This document shows, piece by piece, positions 8,494 to 19,878 of a DNA stretch of 42,958 bases (the stretch's first letter is position 1; every line of letters starts with the position of its first letter). Source of the DNA: Phytophthora quininea (Eukaryota > Oomycota > Peronosporomycetes > Peronosporales > Peronosporaceae); NCBI GenBank assembly GCA_011947345.1, contig JAAVTG010000923.1:1-42958 (forward strand), given 5' to 3'. The notes under the pieces are model-generated. The model was not told the origin of the DNA and made no database searches. It saw only the letters and a list, made by a program, of their open reading frames with translations. Made by a program: the position numbers and the translations under genes.

Positions 8494-9277
8494 ATGGTCA
8501 ACGCCTTCTCCGCCGTCGCCGTCGCGCTCGTCGCCACCTCGGCCGTCGCCAATGCCGCCTCCATGCGCTCTGAGGCCGCCGCCATGCCCTCGGGTTCGTG
8601 GCCCTCCAGCAAGGGAACCGTCGCGTACTCCAAGCCGTACACCGTCAAGAAGGGCGAGGTCTTCGACGGCGGCATGAAGACGTACGAGCGGTCCGACATC
8701 AAGTGCGGCGAGCAGAAGGAGAGCGGCAAGGACACGACCGTGTTCCTCGTGGAGGCCGGTGGCACCCTCAAGAACGTGATCATCGGCAAGAACCAAATGG
8801 AGGGCGTCCACTGCGAGCAGAGCGGCTGCACGATCCAGAACGTGTGGTGGGACGACGTGCGAGGACGCGCTGAGCATCAAGGGCGGGTCGGCCAGCAGCG
8901 TGTCCAAGGTGATCGGCGGCGGCGCACGCAAGGCCGAGGACAAGGTGGTGCAGCACAACGGCCTGGGCACCGTCACCATCGAGGGCTTCTACGCCGAGGA
9001 CTTCGGCAAGCTCTACCGCTCGTGCGGCACGTGCGGCGGCAAGTCGCGCAAGGTGAGCGTCAAGAACGTGTACGCCGTGAACGGCAAGAAGAGCCTCGTG
9101 ACGGTGAACAAGAACTGGGGCGACCAGGCCACCATCGAGAACGTCAAGATCAAGGGCAAGAAGATCGACGTGTGCGCGTGGTCGCAGGGCTCCACGTCGG
9201 GCGAGCCCAAGGAGCTGGGCGCCGGTCCGTCGGGCTCGCTCTGCCAGTACTCCACCAGCACCGTCACCTACGCGTAA
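8494..9277 (+). pseudogene. Secreted pectate lyase, PL3 family, copy B (one 2-base lesion)
   Basis: Same gene as copy A: a 21-residue signal peptide, then the PL3 beta-helix core. Copy B keeps the three Cs at 8765-8767, so the N-terminal half reads cleanly through [19 protein letters not shown] and NVWWDDV. At 8857-8860 it carries the same two-base loss as copy A (GTGC for GTGTGC). Downstream of that point the authentic lyase frame is the reading 8900-9277, ending in STSTVTYA. As written, the first frame runs on to 9435 as an Arg/Gly-rich out-of-frame tail that resembles no protein. Either both copies are dead by a lesion older than the duplication, or both carry the same consensus error. With the two bases present the product would be of normal PL3 length. 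Confidence 0.85.
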
Positions 9278-9611
9278 GGCGTGCGCGACCTCGCGATCTC
9301 TGTGGTCATTTTACTCTGCCGCCGGCTCTTGTGCGAGTCGAGTGTGTTCTGTTGGTCGGTTTGCAGTCGGTTTGCAGTAGTCCCTCCTTCGTGTCGTGGT
9401 TGAATCGTTTATTCGGAATCGAAATAGAAAGCTAGATGTTTGGAACTCATGACTCATGTTTGGGACTCATGCTTGGAACTCATGCTTGGAAACGCTCTCA
9501 TCTATTAAATAACGTTGGTACTTTTACTTTGAGCTCACGTACATGTAGCGTCCTGTCGACTACCGAAATGCTGGCAAACGAGCAGCTGATGCGGCCTATT
9601 AGGTCAAAAGC

Positions 9612-9720
9612 ACGCTAGCCACGACGCAAAGGTATTATCAATACAGACGTTTCTTGCATCAATCAATACGTTTGCGTCGTGGCTAGCGTATTATAGTGCG
9701 ATTGATGCAAGAAACGTCTG
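9612..9720. repeat. Interleaved inverted repeats (ABA'B'), copy B
   Basis: Exact counterpart of the copy A structure: arm A 9612-9630 pairs with 9671-9689, and arm B 9644-9664 pairs with 9700-9720. No mismatch separates the copies or the arms. Confidence 0.9.
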
Positions 9721-10274
9721 CACCCCTGAACCAAGGTCTTTCCTCGTCCACTGCATTAACGGCAGGACAGGACGCATTTGAGGTCGGGCCCACTTGACTT
9801 GACAGAGGTGCGAGTTCTTCGAGCAGCAAATCGCGGCGGACGGCGGCGCACCTTCTCGCAGTCCTGCTGTTTTGCTAGTCACGCCGCCATGCCAGCGTAG
9901 TGACTGCGGTAGTCATCGCCGATCTCAACCATGCGTTCGGTCGTCATTTAGTCGCTCGACCACCGCAGCTATCCATGGGATTAAGGCCAAACAAATTAAT
10001 TGGCCAGGGCTGATCGATCTTGCGAGTGTTGCCGTCGGCCAGCCAGCACGGTGTGGTGTGTGATGCGACTGCAGGCGGTCGATGGCTGAAGTAGCCGCCG
10101 TGGTGGTGGATCTCGATCGGCCGTTGCAGGCATCGACGCCAAAGAGAAAGCGGGCGACGCTCCTCGCGTGCGTCGGGTGCAACCTTGCTCTGCGCGCCAG
10201 ACGGTCGAGGAGTCCATTTCTGCTGCCGCTCAAAACACGAATCGTGTAGCACGACAAATCCTAGCGCCAGGAGG

Positions 10275-10682
10275 GTCCGGTTAAGCGAGGAAATCCACCC
10301 AGCCAACGGATCACGCGAGTAAGGCGGGGTGTTTAACGAGGCTGCACACCGCAGAGAATCACTGCGACTAAGGGAGCGGTGTCCTTGACAGACGACCAAC
10401 TACGAAGCATTTGACTTGAAGAGGTTCGATTTAGACTACAGCCACCCCACTCATCTATCTCCTTTCGCGACCACCACCAAACAGCTAGCCCCACAGCGGC
10501 AGTATGGAGTGAGTGCCACAAAACCACCGATCGCACTTGTAAAAGGACTCGCGGTCGAACCGCTTTTGGCACTCGCGTTCGTCTGGCAGTGCCTTGGACG
10601 GACACGGGCTCGTGAGATGCAGCGACGGCGGGTTCTGGTACACTGCCTCCAATCTTGTACTGGAAAATATGATTTTGGTAAA
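10275..10682. other. Upstream region of the USP gene, no gene seen
   Basis: Unique sequence between the pectate lyase repeat and the ubiquitin protease start. It presumably holds the protease promoter. I did not find a convincing initiator element, and the open frames here have no recognisable protein character. Confidence 0.5.
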
Positions 10683-13600
10683 ATGACTAAAAACGCTTCA
10701 AATCAGACATTCGAGCCTGGAACATCCTCGACCCCTTCCGGCATGGGGCACTATGAGTTCGTCGCGGGGCTCGAGGTCACGTACGGCAACGCGCTTGCTG
10801 CCGGCGGCGGCTTCCACCGCGTGACGACCGTCGAGGCGCGGCTGCCGAGGTGTCTCCGCTCACGTATCTCTGGTACAAGCTGGCCGCGGGCGGCTCCGAG
10901 TCCTCCGAGACGCCCAGCGCCGTCACGCAGCTGCGAGTGGGCTCGGAGCGCCCTCCAGAGGACGATGCGTCCTGGACCAAGCTGGACAAATCGCTGGACC
11001 GATCCCGAGGATGCTTCCTGTGGTTCAAGAGCGCCCCCTTCGCAGCGCCAGCGTCCCCACGATGCAGAGCAACCAGCCGCTGCCGCTCAAGGAGATCCGA
11101 GTGGCGCGGGACGTTAAAGACATCCCCGAAGGCTTCGAGCACCTGGAGGAGCCTCTCATCAGCCAGGAAGGCGACAGTACGACTGGTCCTAATGAGGTTT
11201 TAAGGGGGAGGGAGCTAACATTCTGCTTGGTATGTTGATGATCAGAGGAACTGCGCACCTATTTGTGTTTCCGCCGACTCGGGAATGAAGACTTCAGCGG
11301 CTCCAAGTGGTCCATTCTGAACCAAAAGCAGGCAATTGGATCGACGTCAAGGACCTGTCATCCAACAAGTGGAGTGTGGCGCAGATCTTGCAGCACTCTC
11401 CCAGCGAGATCCGCGTGCATATTCCTACCTGGCGGAAGGGGAGGGACGAGTTCTTGTCGAAAGCCACTTGCCGCAATCGCGTGGCCAAGCTTGGGACGCA
11501 CACGAATGTGTACATGTCCCCGGCCTACCCGTTCCCGCGCAAACAGGGCAGTGCCTGGAGCGCAGGCATGAAGGAGCTGCAACAAGCACGGGAACAGTTT
11601 GACAAGTACTTTTACGACCGAGAGAAGCAGGCGACGTATCTCCCGCGGCTTTTGATCCCGTTCGTCGAGAAATCGCTGCTGTGCACGTTCCTGTCGAGCG
11701 AACTCGCAGATGAAATGAACAAGTTCCATCAGCACGTGCTGAAGAATATTGTGGCGTGTATGCTGGGGAAAGACGCCGACAGCGTCATGTTGTCCATGCT
11801 GTCACTGCTGCGGATGATCCTGAACGGACACAGCTCGTGCATGTTCTTTTACGTCAAGTACCCTGGGAGCTATACAGCCGCCAAGTATCAGCGGCTGGTG
11901 TATACCTCATATTTGGTGAGCCCGGACGCGCTGGCAACGATTCCAACGCGCCATCCGTGCCGATCTTTCTACTACATTGATAACGTGGATTTATTTGTCC
12001 AAGCGGGAGGCTTTCGTGTGATCCTCCAGCGCCTGACTTGTCCGGACATTGAGCTAACTGAGGTACTGCTGTATTGCACGATCCTCAACGAAGCGAAACC
12101 TTGTTTAGTCCAGCAAAAGCGACGCCGAAGCTCGTCCTCCAGTCGACGCCGTCAAGCAACTGATGTTCAGATTGAGGATTTTTTCGGGACTTTTTGAACG
12201 CTACCTTCACACGGTTACGACATATGAGTGGAGAGGAGCTAAAGGACGATGATGGGCTCATTGATCAGATCGTTGGTGTTGTGGATTCGCTTTGTAGGGA
12301 TGGTTTGCTGCTAGGAGGCAGCAACATGGAGGCCGACATAGATGAATTGGCTAGCACAGAGATTGCGAATGCGTCGTGCGACGTGGATTTTGCCGAGTCC
12401 ATCGAGGTTTTCCATTTGGATCTCTCTAAGAAGTTTATCTGTTGCCCTTATTTGGCCCAACGCTTACTGGGAATATCGCGCATCAACGACTTGATCACCA
12501 TGGCGCAGCGGAAGGACACCCTTCAAAGGAAAGCGAGTTTGAGTTTGCGGCGTAACTCATCGTCGACGATTAGTACGACGTCATCGCTGAGTGCAAGTAC
12601 TATGTCGTCTTCAAAGGTTTCAGCTTCTGGGAGCCAGCCTATGACCAAGTGGCTGCGTACAAAGTACATTGTGGAGTGGTTGGCGGCGTCAGATATCTTG
12701 GAGGTGATATTAGGGGATCGAGAGAGCTGTGCAAAGTACTCTCTTCAAGAGAGCACCCACTTGGAGATCCTCAAGCGCTCTAAAAGATGTTTGGGTTTGT
12801 TGCGGCACACGGTCTCTTAACGGAGCAGCATATCGTACTCATGTGGAAAATGGCGATGAATCAACTTCGGTCGGGGAGAAGAACTGTCTTTGACGTTCTG
12901 ATATCGCTTTGCAATGTACTGTCAGCTGATCTGATGGATGTTGTCGTGGTCCTGTTGACACAAGTCCCCTTGGGCGATTATGACGAACTGATTGTAAACT
13001 TCATCAAGCGTGTGATTACGATTGCATCGAAACTTGTAGTCGAGTCGGAAACGACTGGCTTCAAGATGTCACTCTCGTCTTTGGTCAGCGCTGCTTCTGG
13101 ATCAAAGAATAAGCTCAGTGCAAATGCTCAAAAAGACGTCGAGGTGCTTAGCAAAGTGGTAAGCTTGTGCTGTACTCTACTTTGGAACGCGATACTGCAA
13201 TGCGATGCGTCCGACGGGACAAGTAATGCTTCAGGGTTGCGTGGGTCAATGCGAGCTGAAGTTGAGTCGGCGCTTGCGGACTCCTTGAATTACGTGCAAA
13301 AGTTGTGGCTTTCGGCAGGGTCTTCGTCGTCGCCTTCGGGGAAGGAGCAGCAACAGTTGTTAAGTGATTACTTGCGGAAGTGCGCGGAGAATATTAAAAA
13401 TGGGGCTCTGGTGGAGACGTCGATGAGCTTGATTCAACGTATTGTGGATGGCTATGGTGGGAGCTCGTCCTCTTTGTCTGCTTCGACTCTGTCGCTGACA
13501 AGGGCAAGTTCTCAACCTCCCACCACAGCTAATGAACTGATGAAAGAACTCAATAATGCACACAGCATCGTGGCAGTTGTTGTTAATTCGATCAAGATCT

Positions 13601-16600
13601 TCGTCACTAACTCCGACCTCGAGAGTCGGGCAAAGCTTGCCCACCTAGACGGCATCCAGAAGCGCTTATCCTTCCTGGGATACATCGTGACAAAGTCTGA
13701 TTTAAAGCTTCCCTTTGACGCTGTCTGTCAGTTGTGGGGTTGTTTTGACGCCGCTGAAAGCAGCAAAGAAGAACGCGAAGTGTTCTTTGCATGGTTTACG
13801 ACGGTCATCCCTGACCCAAACAACTTTGTTCACCGAGCATATTCAGGTCACACTGGGTTTTCCGAAGCTGTGGTAGGTGAGATTTTTCAATCGCTGATCG
13901 GGGGCAGAGTTCATCACCGATTCGTTTGGACATGAAGACGATGAGTAAACAGTCATTTTGGGCTCTGGAGAGGTTGTTTCGGTTTGTCAACATGAGCACT
14001 AAACGACTCTTCTGTACTGCAGTCGTTGGAAGTGCATCTCAGCGGAGTGAGAGCGTTTCGGGCGAAAAGGATGAAGAAGATCTGTTTGTAGTAGAGGCGA
14101 TGGATTTGCAAGGTCTTGAAACTCTATATGATGTAGCGCTTCGTGCCGAGGACGACTCTGTCAGTGAACAAGCGATTAACTATCTGATTTATCTGCAGCT
14201 ACATGTTGGGTCGAAGCTTGTGCGGCGCGAGGTATGGTCCGACTTCGTGGAAATCTGTCTCTGGCGGTTAAACGAGAAGATGAAAGGCAAAATTGACGCG
14301 TCAAACACACGAGAGGTTCTCCGGCTGTTGGTATTACTGAGTACCTTTCTCCACCAGTCAGTTGTACAGGCTCCAAACACTACTGGGGCATTTGATGGTC
14401 CCGAAGAGCTGACAGTTTACGTTCGTACACAAGACGGTCGAGTTGCCGCACCCTTTCGATATCATTTGCGACGAACCTCGTTAGTGTCAGAGCTACGTGA
14501 TCGGATCGCGAAAGATACTAGCCACCCGGCTGACCGAGTGCGCATCGTGAACTCGTTAAAGACAAAGCTGACGGCTCAAGGCCATGGAAAATTCACTCTT
14601 GAGAAAGCGCGCGTTTTTACTGGCCACCACTCGGGGAAGATCTCGTTAGCACAGACAGCTCCTACGCCCTCTCGCAAGATTACCAAGCAAGTCAACTATG
14701 TTGAAGCGATTCTGTTATCAAAAGTCGAAAGCGACACCAGTGGACATATCAATCGCAGTGTGTTGGACTTTCACGGCGCAGCTGGCTCTGCTTCTGTAGT
14801 CGGGGGTGCTGGGAACAACAGTAGCACTGAGAGCGACTGGCACGCTATTAAGTCGGAGGTATCAGGAAACGATACGTGGCTGCAATTGTTGTTCAGCTTT
14901 CTATCATACAATGACGGGATCTCGGATGAGGCGTGGAAAGTGTTGAAGTTACTCACTACAGACGAGGACATGGAGAAGCAAATGCGGACGTTGAATAGCG
15001 TGCTGGCTATTGACGGTTCGATTCGTAAGACCCCAGATTCATTTGATTGGGACCTCCTCTTAGACTCTACATGTCCTCCAAAACTGTTGTATCAGCTGGA
15101 ACTGGTAGAAAAATTTGCTCTTTGTGGCGATAGGCATCACTTAAGTGGCGAAGACGACGTGGATGAAGATCATGTGGGGAAACTCAGTTACCGGTGCGAG
15201 CATTAATGGGGTCGATGCTTTGATTGGTGTTGTTAATGTTTGGAGTTCTTCTTTTCTGAAACTTGGTGGTCGAGTGCAGCTGGAGCAGTTCATACTGTCG
15301 TCAAGTCCAAGTCAGTTACTTGCCCATGGAGAACTGTCAGTGATGTGTCTGTCCAAGTTGCTCAAACTTCTTCGACACTTTATATTAGTGGAGTCGAAGA
15401 CGGCGGAAGAGAACGGTGAGGTAGTCATGAGAGACCACCAAAAGCTGATTCACCAACTCCTAGAAGCATTGCATAGTCTCCAGACTATCGAAAAGGCCTC
15501 TGAGGAAACAGCAACTTCTACAGTGAGTCCAGGAAATGCATCGTCACAACCCCAAGGTGTGCACGTTAGCGGAGGAGACAAATCGAATTCTCCGTTGCCA
15601 TCGTGTTTGACAGCGTATGCCCGTCCACAACTCGTAGACCCCGACAATGTTGACGATATCCCGAATGACGCCTATTTGATGACAAGGCTGCTGTCATGCA
15701 TTGCAACGTGCGCTTTGGTGGCTGGTCAAGACACTCTCCTTCTTTGAGAGCTGTCCTGGCTACGGCCAGATCTTCCTAAACTGTTTGGTTGGAAGTCGCT
15801 TCAAGCCTGTTCGATTAGAAGCTGCTAGTGCAATCGCATCTCTGGCAACGACAAGGAACAAGCTCCAGGAAGACCGAGTGGCGTGCTGCAACTTTTTCCT
15901 TCAGCTGCTGGGAGAGTTTACCGGGTCGGTGAGCGATGAAGAGTACTACAATGTGTTCATCCTGCTGGTTACCAGTGCGGAGGACTTGACGAAATTCCCT
16001 ATCCTGCCATCCTGCCAAATGCTGTGCCGCCGGATTAAGGCGTTTGAAATTGAAGATGATGTGCGCGAAGCCATTGCAGCTACCACGGTTTCTCGAAGAA
16101 GAAATGCCGGTAACTTGTCGCTTGGCATCGTTTCACGGGCCGCAGACGCGCTTCTGGAAGGGCAATTGTCGACGCTGCTTGCCATCATCAAGCGAATCCC
16201 TGCGGTTTTAGCCGACGGGGTCCTAGACGTCCCGTGTGACGGGCGTAGTTTGCGCGAAGTTGTATCGCCCACACTTCATGAGAAGGAAGGGATCTTGCAT
16301 GAGCTTTTCCACAAGTGTCTGTTTGCCACTCCAGAAAACAGGATGAATGGGGCATCTCCAGATGGAGAAAATAATGGGGATGCTGCCGATCCGTTGCGGG
16401 CCTCTTCGACCTCTCAATATTATCTGCAACAGCCCAAGTGCCGCAGCGATTCATGTCGCGGTGTCGCTTTCGACCTCCTTGCTGAATTGTCAATCGACAA
16501 TACGGAGGGGCTTCGCTTTTTGCTTACACAAATGGCAAATCAGCATTCTCTCGAGCGCCCACAGGAGCCTATCGTGGCTACGTCAGCGACATCAACGTCG

Positions 16601-19600
16601 AAGCATAAGAGTGCAAAAGCTGCGAAAGACCACCTGTTGCTGCGGGGAAATACGTGGGCTTGAAGAACCTTGGGTGCACTTGCTACCTCAATTCAACAAT
16701 CCAAAGCTTCTTTATGATGCCACGGTTCCGTCGGCAAGTCTTGCGCCTTCAATCAGATGGTAACTTGAGTGGCAGTGATCGTACTGAGGCGAAAACTCTG
16801 ACGTATGAACTGCAGTCGCTGTTTGCACATCTCGAGGGTAGCGCGAAGCCCTACTATAATCCACGCCCATTCACCCGAGCAATGAAGACGTGGGATGGTG
16901 AAAGTGTGGATGTGAATGTCCAGCAAGATGCCAGCGAATTCCTGACGTCGTTCTTCCAACAAATTGAGTCCGAAATGAATGGCATCAGTGGTGGAAGTGA
17001 CCACTTCAGTAGTGACGAGAACATCCTCAACACATTCTTCGGCGGGGAATTTAGCAACGAGCTCGTTGCGGAGGGAGATCGCTACAGCGAACGGTTTGAG
17101 CCCTTCCACTTTATCTCTGTACCCGTTCGTGATCGGAAAACCTGACCGAGTCTCTTGATGGGTGGGTAGAAGGAGAAAAGGTGAGCTACACGTGGGAGAT
17201 GAATAGTGGGCCTGGAAACGAGGGCGAAGTGGGCAATGACGACCATGAGGAGGAGAAAGTGACGCTGGAAACTCACAAGCGCATCTCTATTTCGAAACTG
17301 CCTGCATACCTTATCATTCACCTCAAGCGGTTTGAATTTGACTTTGAGAAAATGCAGCAGATCAAGCTGCACGATCGCTTTGAGTTCCCTACCGAACTAG
17401 ACATGTACCCGTACACGAAGGAAGGCCAGCAAGAGAAGAGAAAGCGATCAGTGTCGCCGTCGGATGATGCTGCTGGCAGCCACGACCGTCTGAGTACGTC
17501 TTCGGATAACGGGGACGATGCAAGAACGATGGCTCCGGAATACTCGCAGTACGAGCTAGTGGGGACAGTTGTACATCTTGGCACTGCGCATTCAGGACAC
17601 TATTACTCGTTTCTCCGTGATCAGCAGACGCAGCGAGAGAAGAACCAGTGGTACGAATTCAATGATACGCTGGTAACTCCCTTTGACCCAGCTCAAATTC
17701 CTGAGGAGTGCTTCGGTGGTGAAGAGAGAACGAATGGAAGTTCAAGCTCACTCTCATCGGAGGGAGCGCAGCCAGCCAAGATGAAAACCGCAGCAGCTTC
17801 ATGTTGTTTTACGCCCGAGTGTCTCCCGGATTGCGTGAAGTTGCTGATGAAGATGCTTCTTGTGTCAGTTTTCCAGGTGCAGTTCTTGTTGCGGCATTCT
17901 GTTTACGGCTGAAACGACGAGCGTCCGCGCGACTGGCACATTTGCGCAGTGTCTCGCTCGTCATTGCGCCAGAGCCGATCCGAAAGCTCATCGCGATGGA
18001 AAATCGCTTATTTTGGCGGAAGAGATACCTTTACGACACGCGGTGCCTGAAATTCACATTCAACCTTCTCCGCTCGTGTCTTGTCGGGCTAGAGAGTGCC
18101 GCGAGTATGGCGGTCTTGCCCAGTTTTGAACCCGTTGAGGTCCAATTCGAGGCCTTACAAGTGGCGACCAAGTTTGTGTTTGGCACGCTGTGGCAAGGTG
18201 GCGACGTGAGCAAAGTGTTGGAGTGGCGTCTCGTACTGCAAAGTCTTTACCATTCGGATGTTGGTGGCTGTCGCTGGTTCTTGTCAACGATGGAAACCAA
18301 CGAGGCGCTGCTGTTGGAGTTGTTGGTGTTTAACGAGCACCGAGAAGTTCGCGAACTGATGGCAAATGTGCTGTCGGAAGCGATCGCAACCACGTCAAAC
18401 ATTGACTTTGAAGAGGAAGCAGAGACCACGCCACAAACGCTGTCTGAACAGAATGACGAGGCCAAGAAGCAGCTGCCGGCCTCGTTCGAGTTCATGTTCT
18501 TCGTGATCCAACTCATGCCAGCACTGCTCTCTGTGCCTGTCCAGCATCACCGTCAGTACTTCCTCACCATGTATGACTTTGTACAAACAGGCCGCAACGA
18601 AGGCTCTTTCCTCGTGGTGAACAGCGTGGTGGGCGCGATTGTGGGGCTCCTGACGGGCTTAGGACACACACAGCCGCTGCTTCAGTTGCAGCTGAAGAAG
18701 CACAAGTCGAGGCAAATCCTCAAGCGCATTGACCTAAGTGTCACCGTTTTGAAGCTGCTGTCAGTGTTAATTCGCTGCAGTTTGCCGCCAGCAATGGACG
18801 TCAAAGCTGATGCTGAGTATCCTTTGATGCTTCCGTCCAACATGGTCCACGACCATGTCGATCTGACTCCAACCGACCATGAAGTACTGCTCAATGAGCG
18901 CTTCATCACTTTGCTCACCCAACGTGCCAACCATTACACCAAAGAGACGAAGCCACTGGAGCAGATTGTAAGCCACTTGTGCTGGGAAAGTCGCCGAGTC
19001 ACCTCCTCCTTCTTGGAGAAGATCATGTATGGGATCGAAGTTGAAGATCACCATGACGTCAAGCCGTACTTTCGGACGCTGAATTCCTTGCTGAAAATCC
19101 GAGACTCGCTGGCCGAGGAACGACTCACAGATGGTCTGACAAAGTTGATTGCTGTGATGGCTTCGCAACAAAAGTTTTACAAAGCCACAGAGACATCGCT
19201 CGACATGCTCGCCAGGTTGGCCAAGCGTCACAGCGCGGTGGCCATGTGGCTGCGAGACAACCGCGGGAGCTGTTCATGGATGGAGAAGTGGCTGCAGGCG
19301 CACCGTGGACACGAGGGCTACTTGCAGCAGCGCAAAACGGTCCTCGTTAAGCCGAATAGCACGTCGTCCTGGGTGAATGTGAGCGTGACGAGTTCGGGGC
19401 TCATTAAGGCCATCGACCGCTCCATCACAAAGCTGCTCCCACGGATCCGCAGCGTCCTCGATCCAGAAGCTGCTTTGGAGACGTTCTATGACAGCGACGA
19501 CAATCCCCAGCGGCTTGTGGGCAAGCGTGTGCGCGTTAAGTGGGCTAAAGACAAGTGGTACGAGGGCATCGTCCAGCAGTTTAACGAAGACACATACGAG

Positions 19601-19726
19601 CACTTTGTGGCGTATGACGACGGCGACAAACGATCGTATCACATGAGCGAGAAACTATTTTACGTGGTGGATTTGACGCCGTCGCCCAAGCCGAAACCTC
19701 GAAAGAAGAAGCCACAGCAAACGTAA
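10683..19726 (+). CDS. Giant ubiquitin-specific protease (USP9X/USP24/USP34 class), frame-interrupted
   Basis: A deubiquitinase of about 3,000 residues spread over consecutive plus-strand frames. In order: MABP-like strands with YLWYK and CFLWFK repeats (10743-11300); a Tudor-knot-like segment WIDVKDLSSNKWSVAQIL (from 11336); a long helical repeat region; the USP core from GLKNLGCTCYLNSTIQ (16654) to MLFYARV (about 17820); further helical repeats; and a C-terminal Tudor-like domain, GKRVRVKWAKDKWYEGI, ending at 19726. The helical flanks and STIQ...MMPRF after the Cys box fit the USP9X/24/34 class. Frame changes occur near 10847, 11034-11038, 11324-11327, 12115, 12200, 12782-12785, 13900, 15180, 15730, 16644-16647, 17137-17140 and 17784-17787. 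Many are homopolymers lacking one base, so I favour a functional gene with sequence errors over a pseudogene. The start is ATG 10683, or 10743. Confidence 0.85.
10743..11310 (+). other. MABP-like domain at the USP N-terminus
   Basis: Three successive segments follow the MABP pattern of I/V-x-x-L-x-V, a Pro-Gly or Pro-x-x-W/F turn, then an aromatic YLWYK-like strand. They are SPLTYLWYKLAAGG, VTQLRVGSERPPEDD with CFLWFK, and LKEIRVARDVKDIPEGFEHL with LRTYLCFRRLG. MABP domains in MVB12 bind membranes. Their presence in a USP would suggest a membrane-associated deubiquitinase. The assignment is by eye and crosses two frame slips, one at the C-run 11034-11038. Confidence 0.5.
11197..11247 (+). other. 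Probable 51-nt intron in the USP gene
   Basis: The reading ending ...STTGPNE meets GT at 11197. A branch-point-like gctaac follows near 11213, and an AG at 11246-11247 restores the frame at ELRTYLCFRRLG. Read through, the stretch has tandem TGA codons. It is shorter than most oomycete introns, and its acceptor (gag) is weaker than the cag two bases earlier. Confidence 0.5.
16654..17830 (+). other. USP catalytic core (peptidase C19)
   Basis: The Cys box GLKNLGCTCYLNS has the nucleophile in CTC, where most USPs have NTC; the first Cys replaces the oxyanion-hole Asn. QQDASEFLTSFFQQIE is the QDA/E helix and LPAYLIIHLKRFEFD the LxxHLKRF block. The His box is VHLGTAHSGHYYSFLRD, and WYEFNDTLVTPFD supplies the third residue. 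All parts of the triad are present. Two frame slips at A-runs 17137-17140 and 17784-17787 interrupt the domain. One added A in each joins conserved blocks exactly (DRK-NLTESLDGW and KMK-NRSSFMLFYARV). Confidence 0.9.
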
Positions 19727-19878
19727 GCAAACTAAGAAGTGATTGTGCTGCGAGAATATGAAAAAAATGTGGAGGTGCAAGCTGCTTAGTGTGTTCCCAT
19801 TTCAGTCGGAAGAAAATAACTCCAGGGGGACCTACCGGAAAAAATAGTCACAACGCACTTTCGGTCGTGAGCGACACC
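19727..19878. other. Short intergenic region between USP and ARM genes
   Basis: Only 152 bp separate the USP stop from the downstream ATG. The region contains cccatttcagtcgg near 19796, a partial match to the oomycete initiator, and A-rich tracts. Both genes lie on the same strand. Confidence 0.4.

Larger units (their letters stand above)
7630..10274 (+). repeat. Tandem duplication unit, copy B (pectate lyase unit)
   Basis: This is the second copy of the unit at 4895-7538, in direct orientation. It includes the same 13-bp repeats, initiator, lyase gene, 3' short repeats and interleaved inverted repeats. Non-coding DNA from 9278 to 10274 has no credible gene. Antisense open frames in it are identical between the copies only because the DNA is. 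Confidence 0.95.

Noticed and set aside
8494..9435. Continuous 313-codon frame in lyase copy B
   Set aside because: Only the first half is lyase. After the two-base loss the reading becomes Arg/Gly/Gln-rich nonsense, while the real lyase C-terminus continues in another frame to 9277.
11358..11735. Minus-strand frame inside the USP gene
   Set aside because: Shadow of the conserved plus-strand Tudor-like and helical region.
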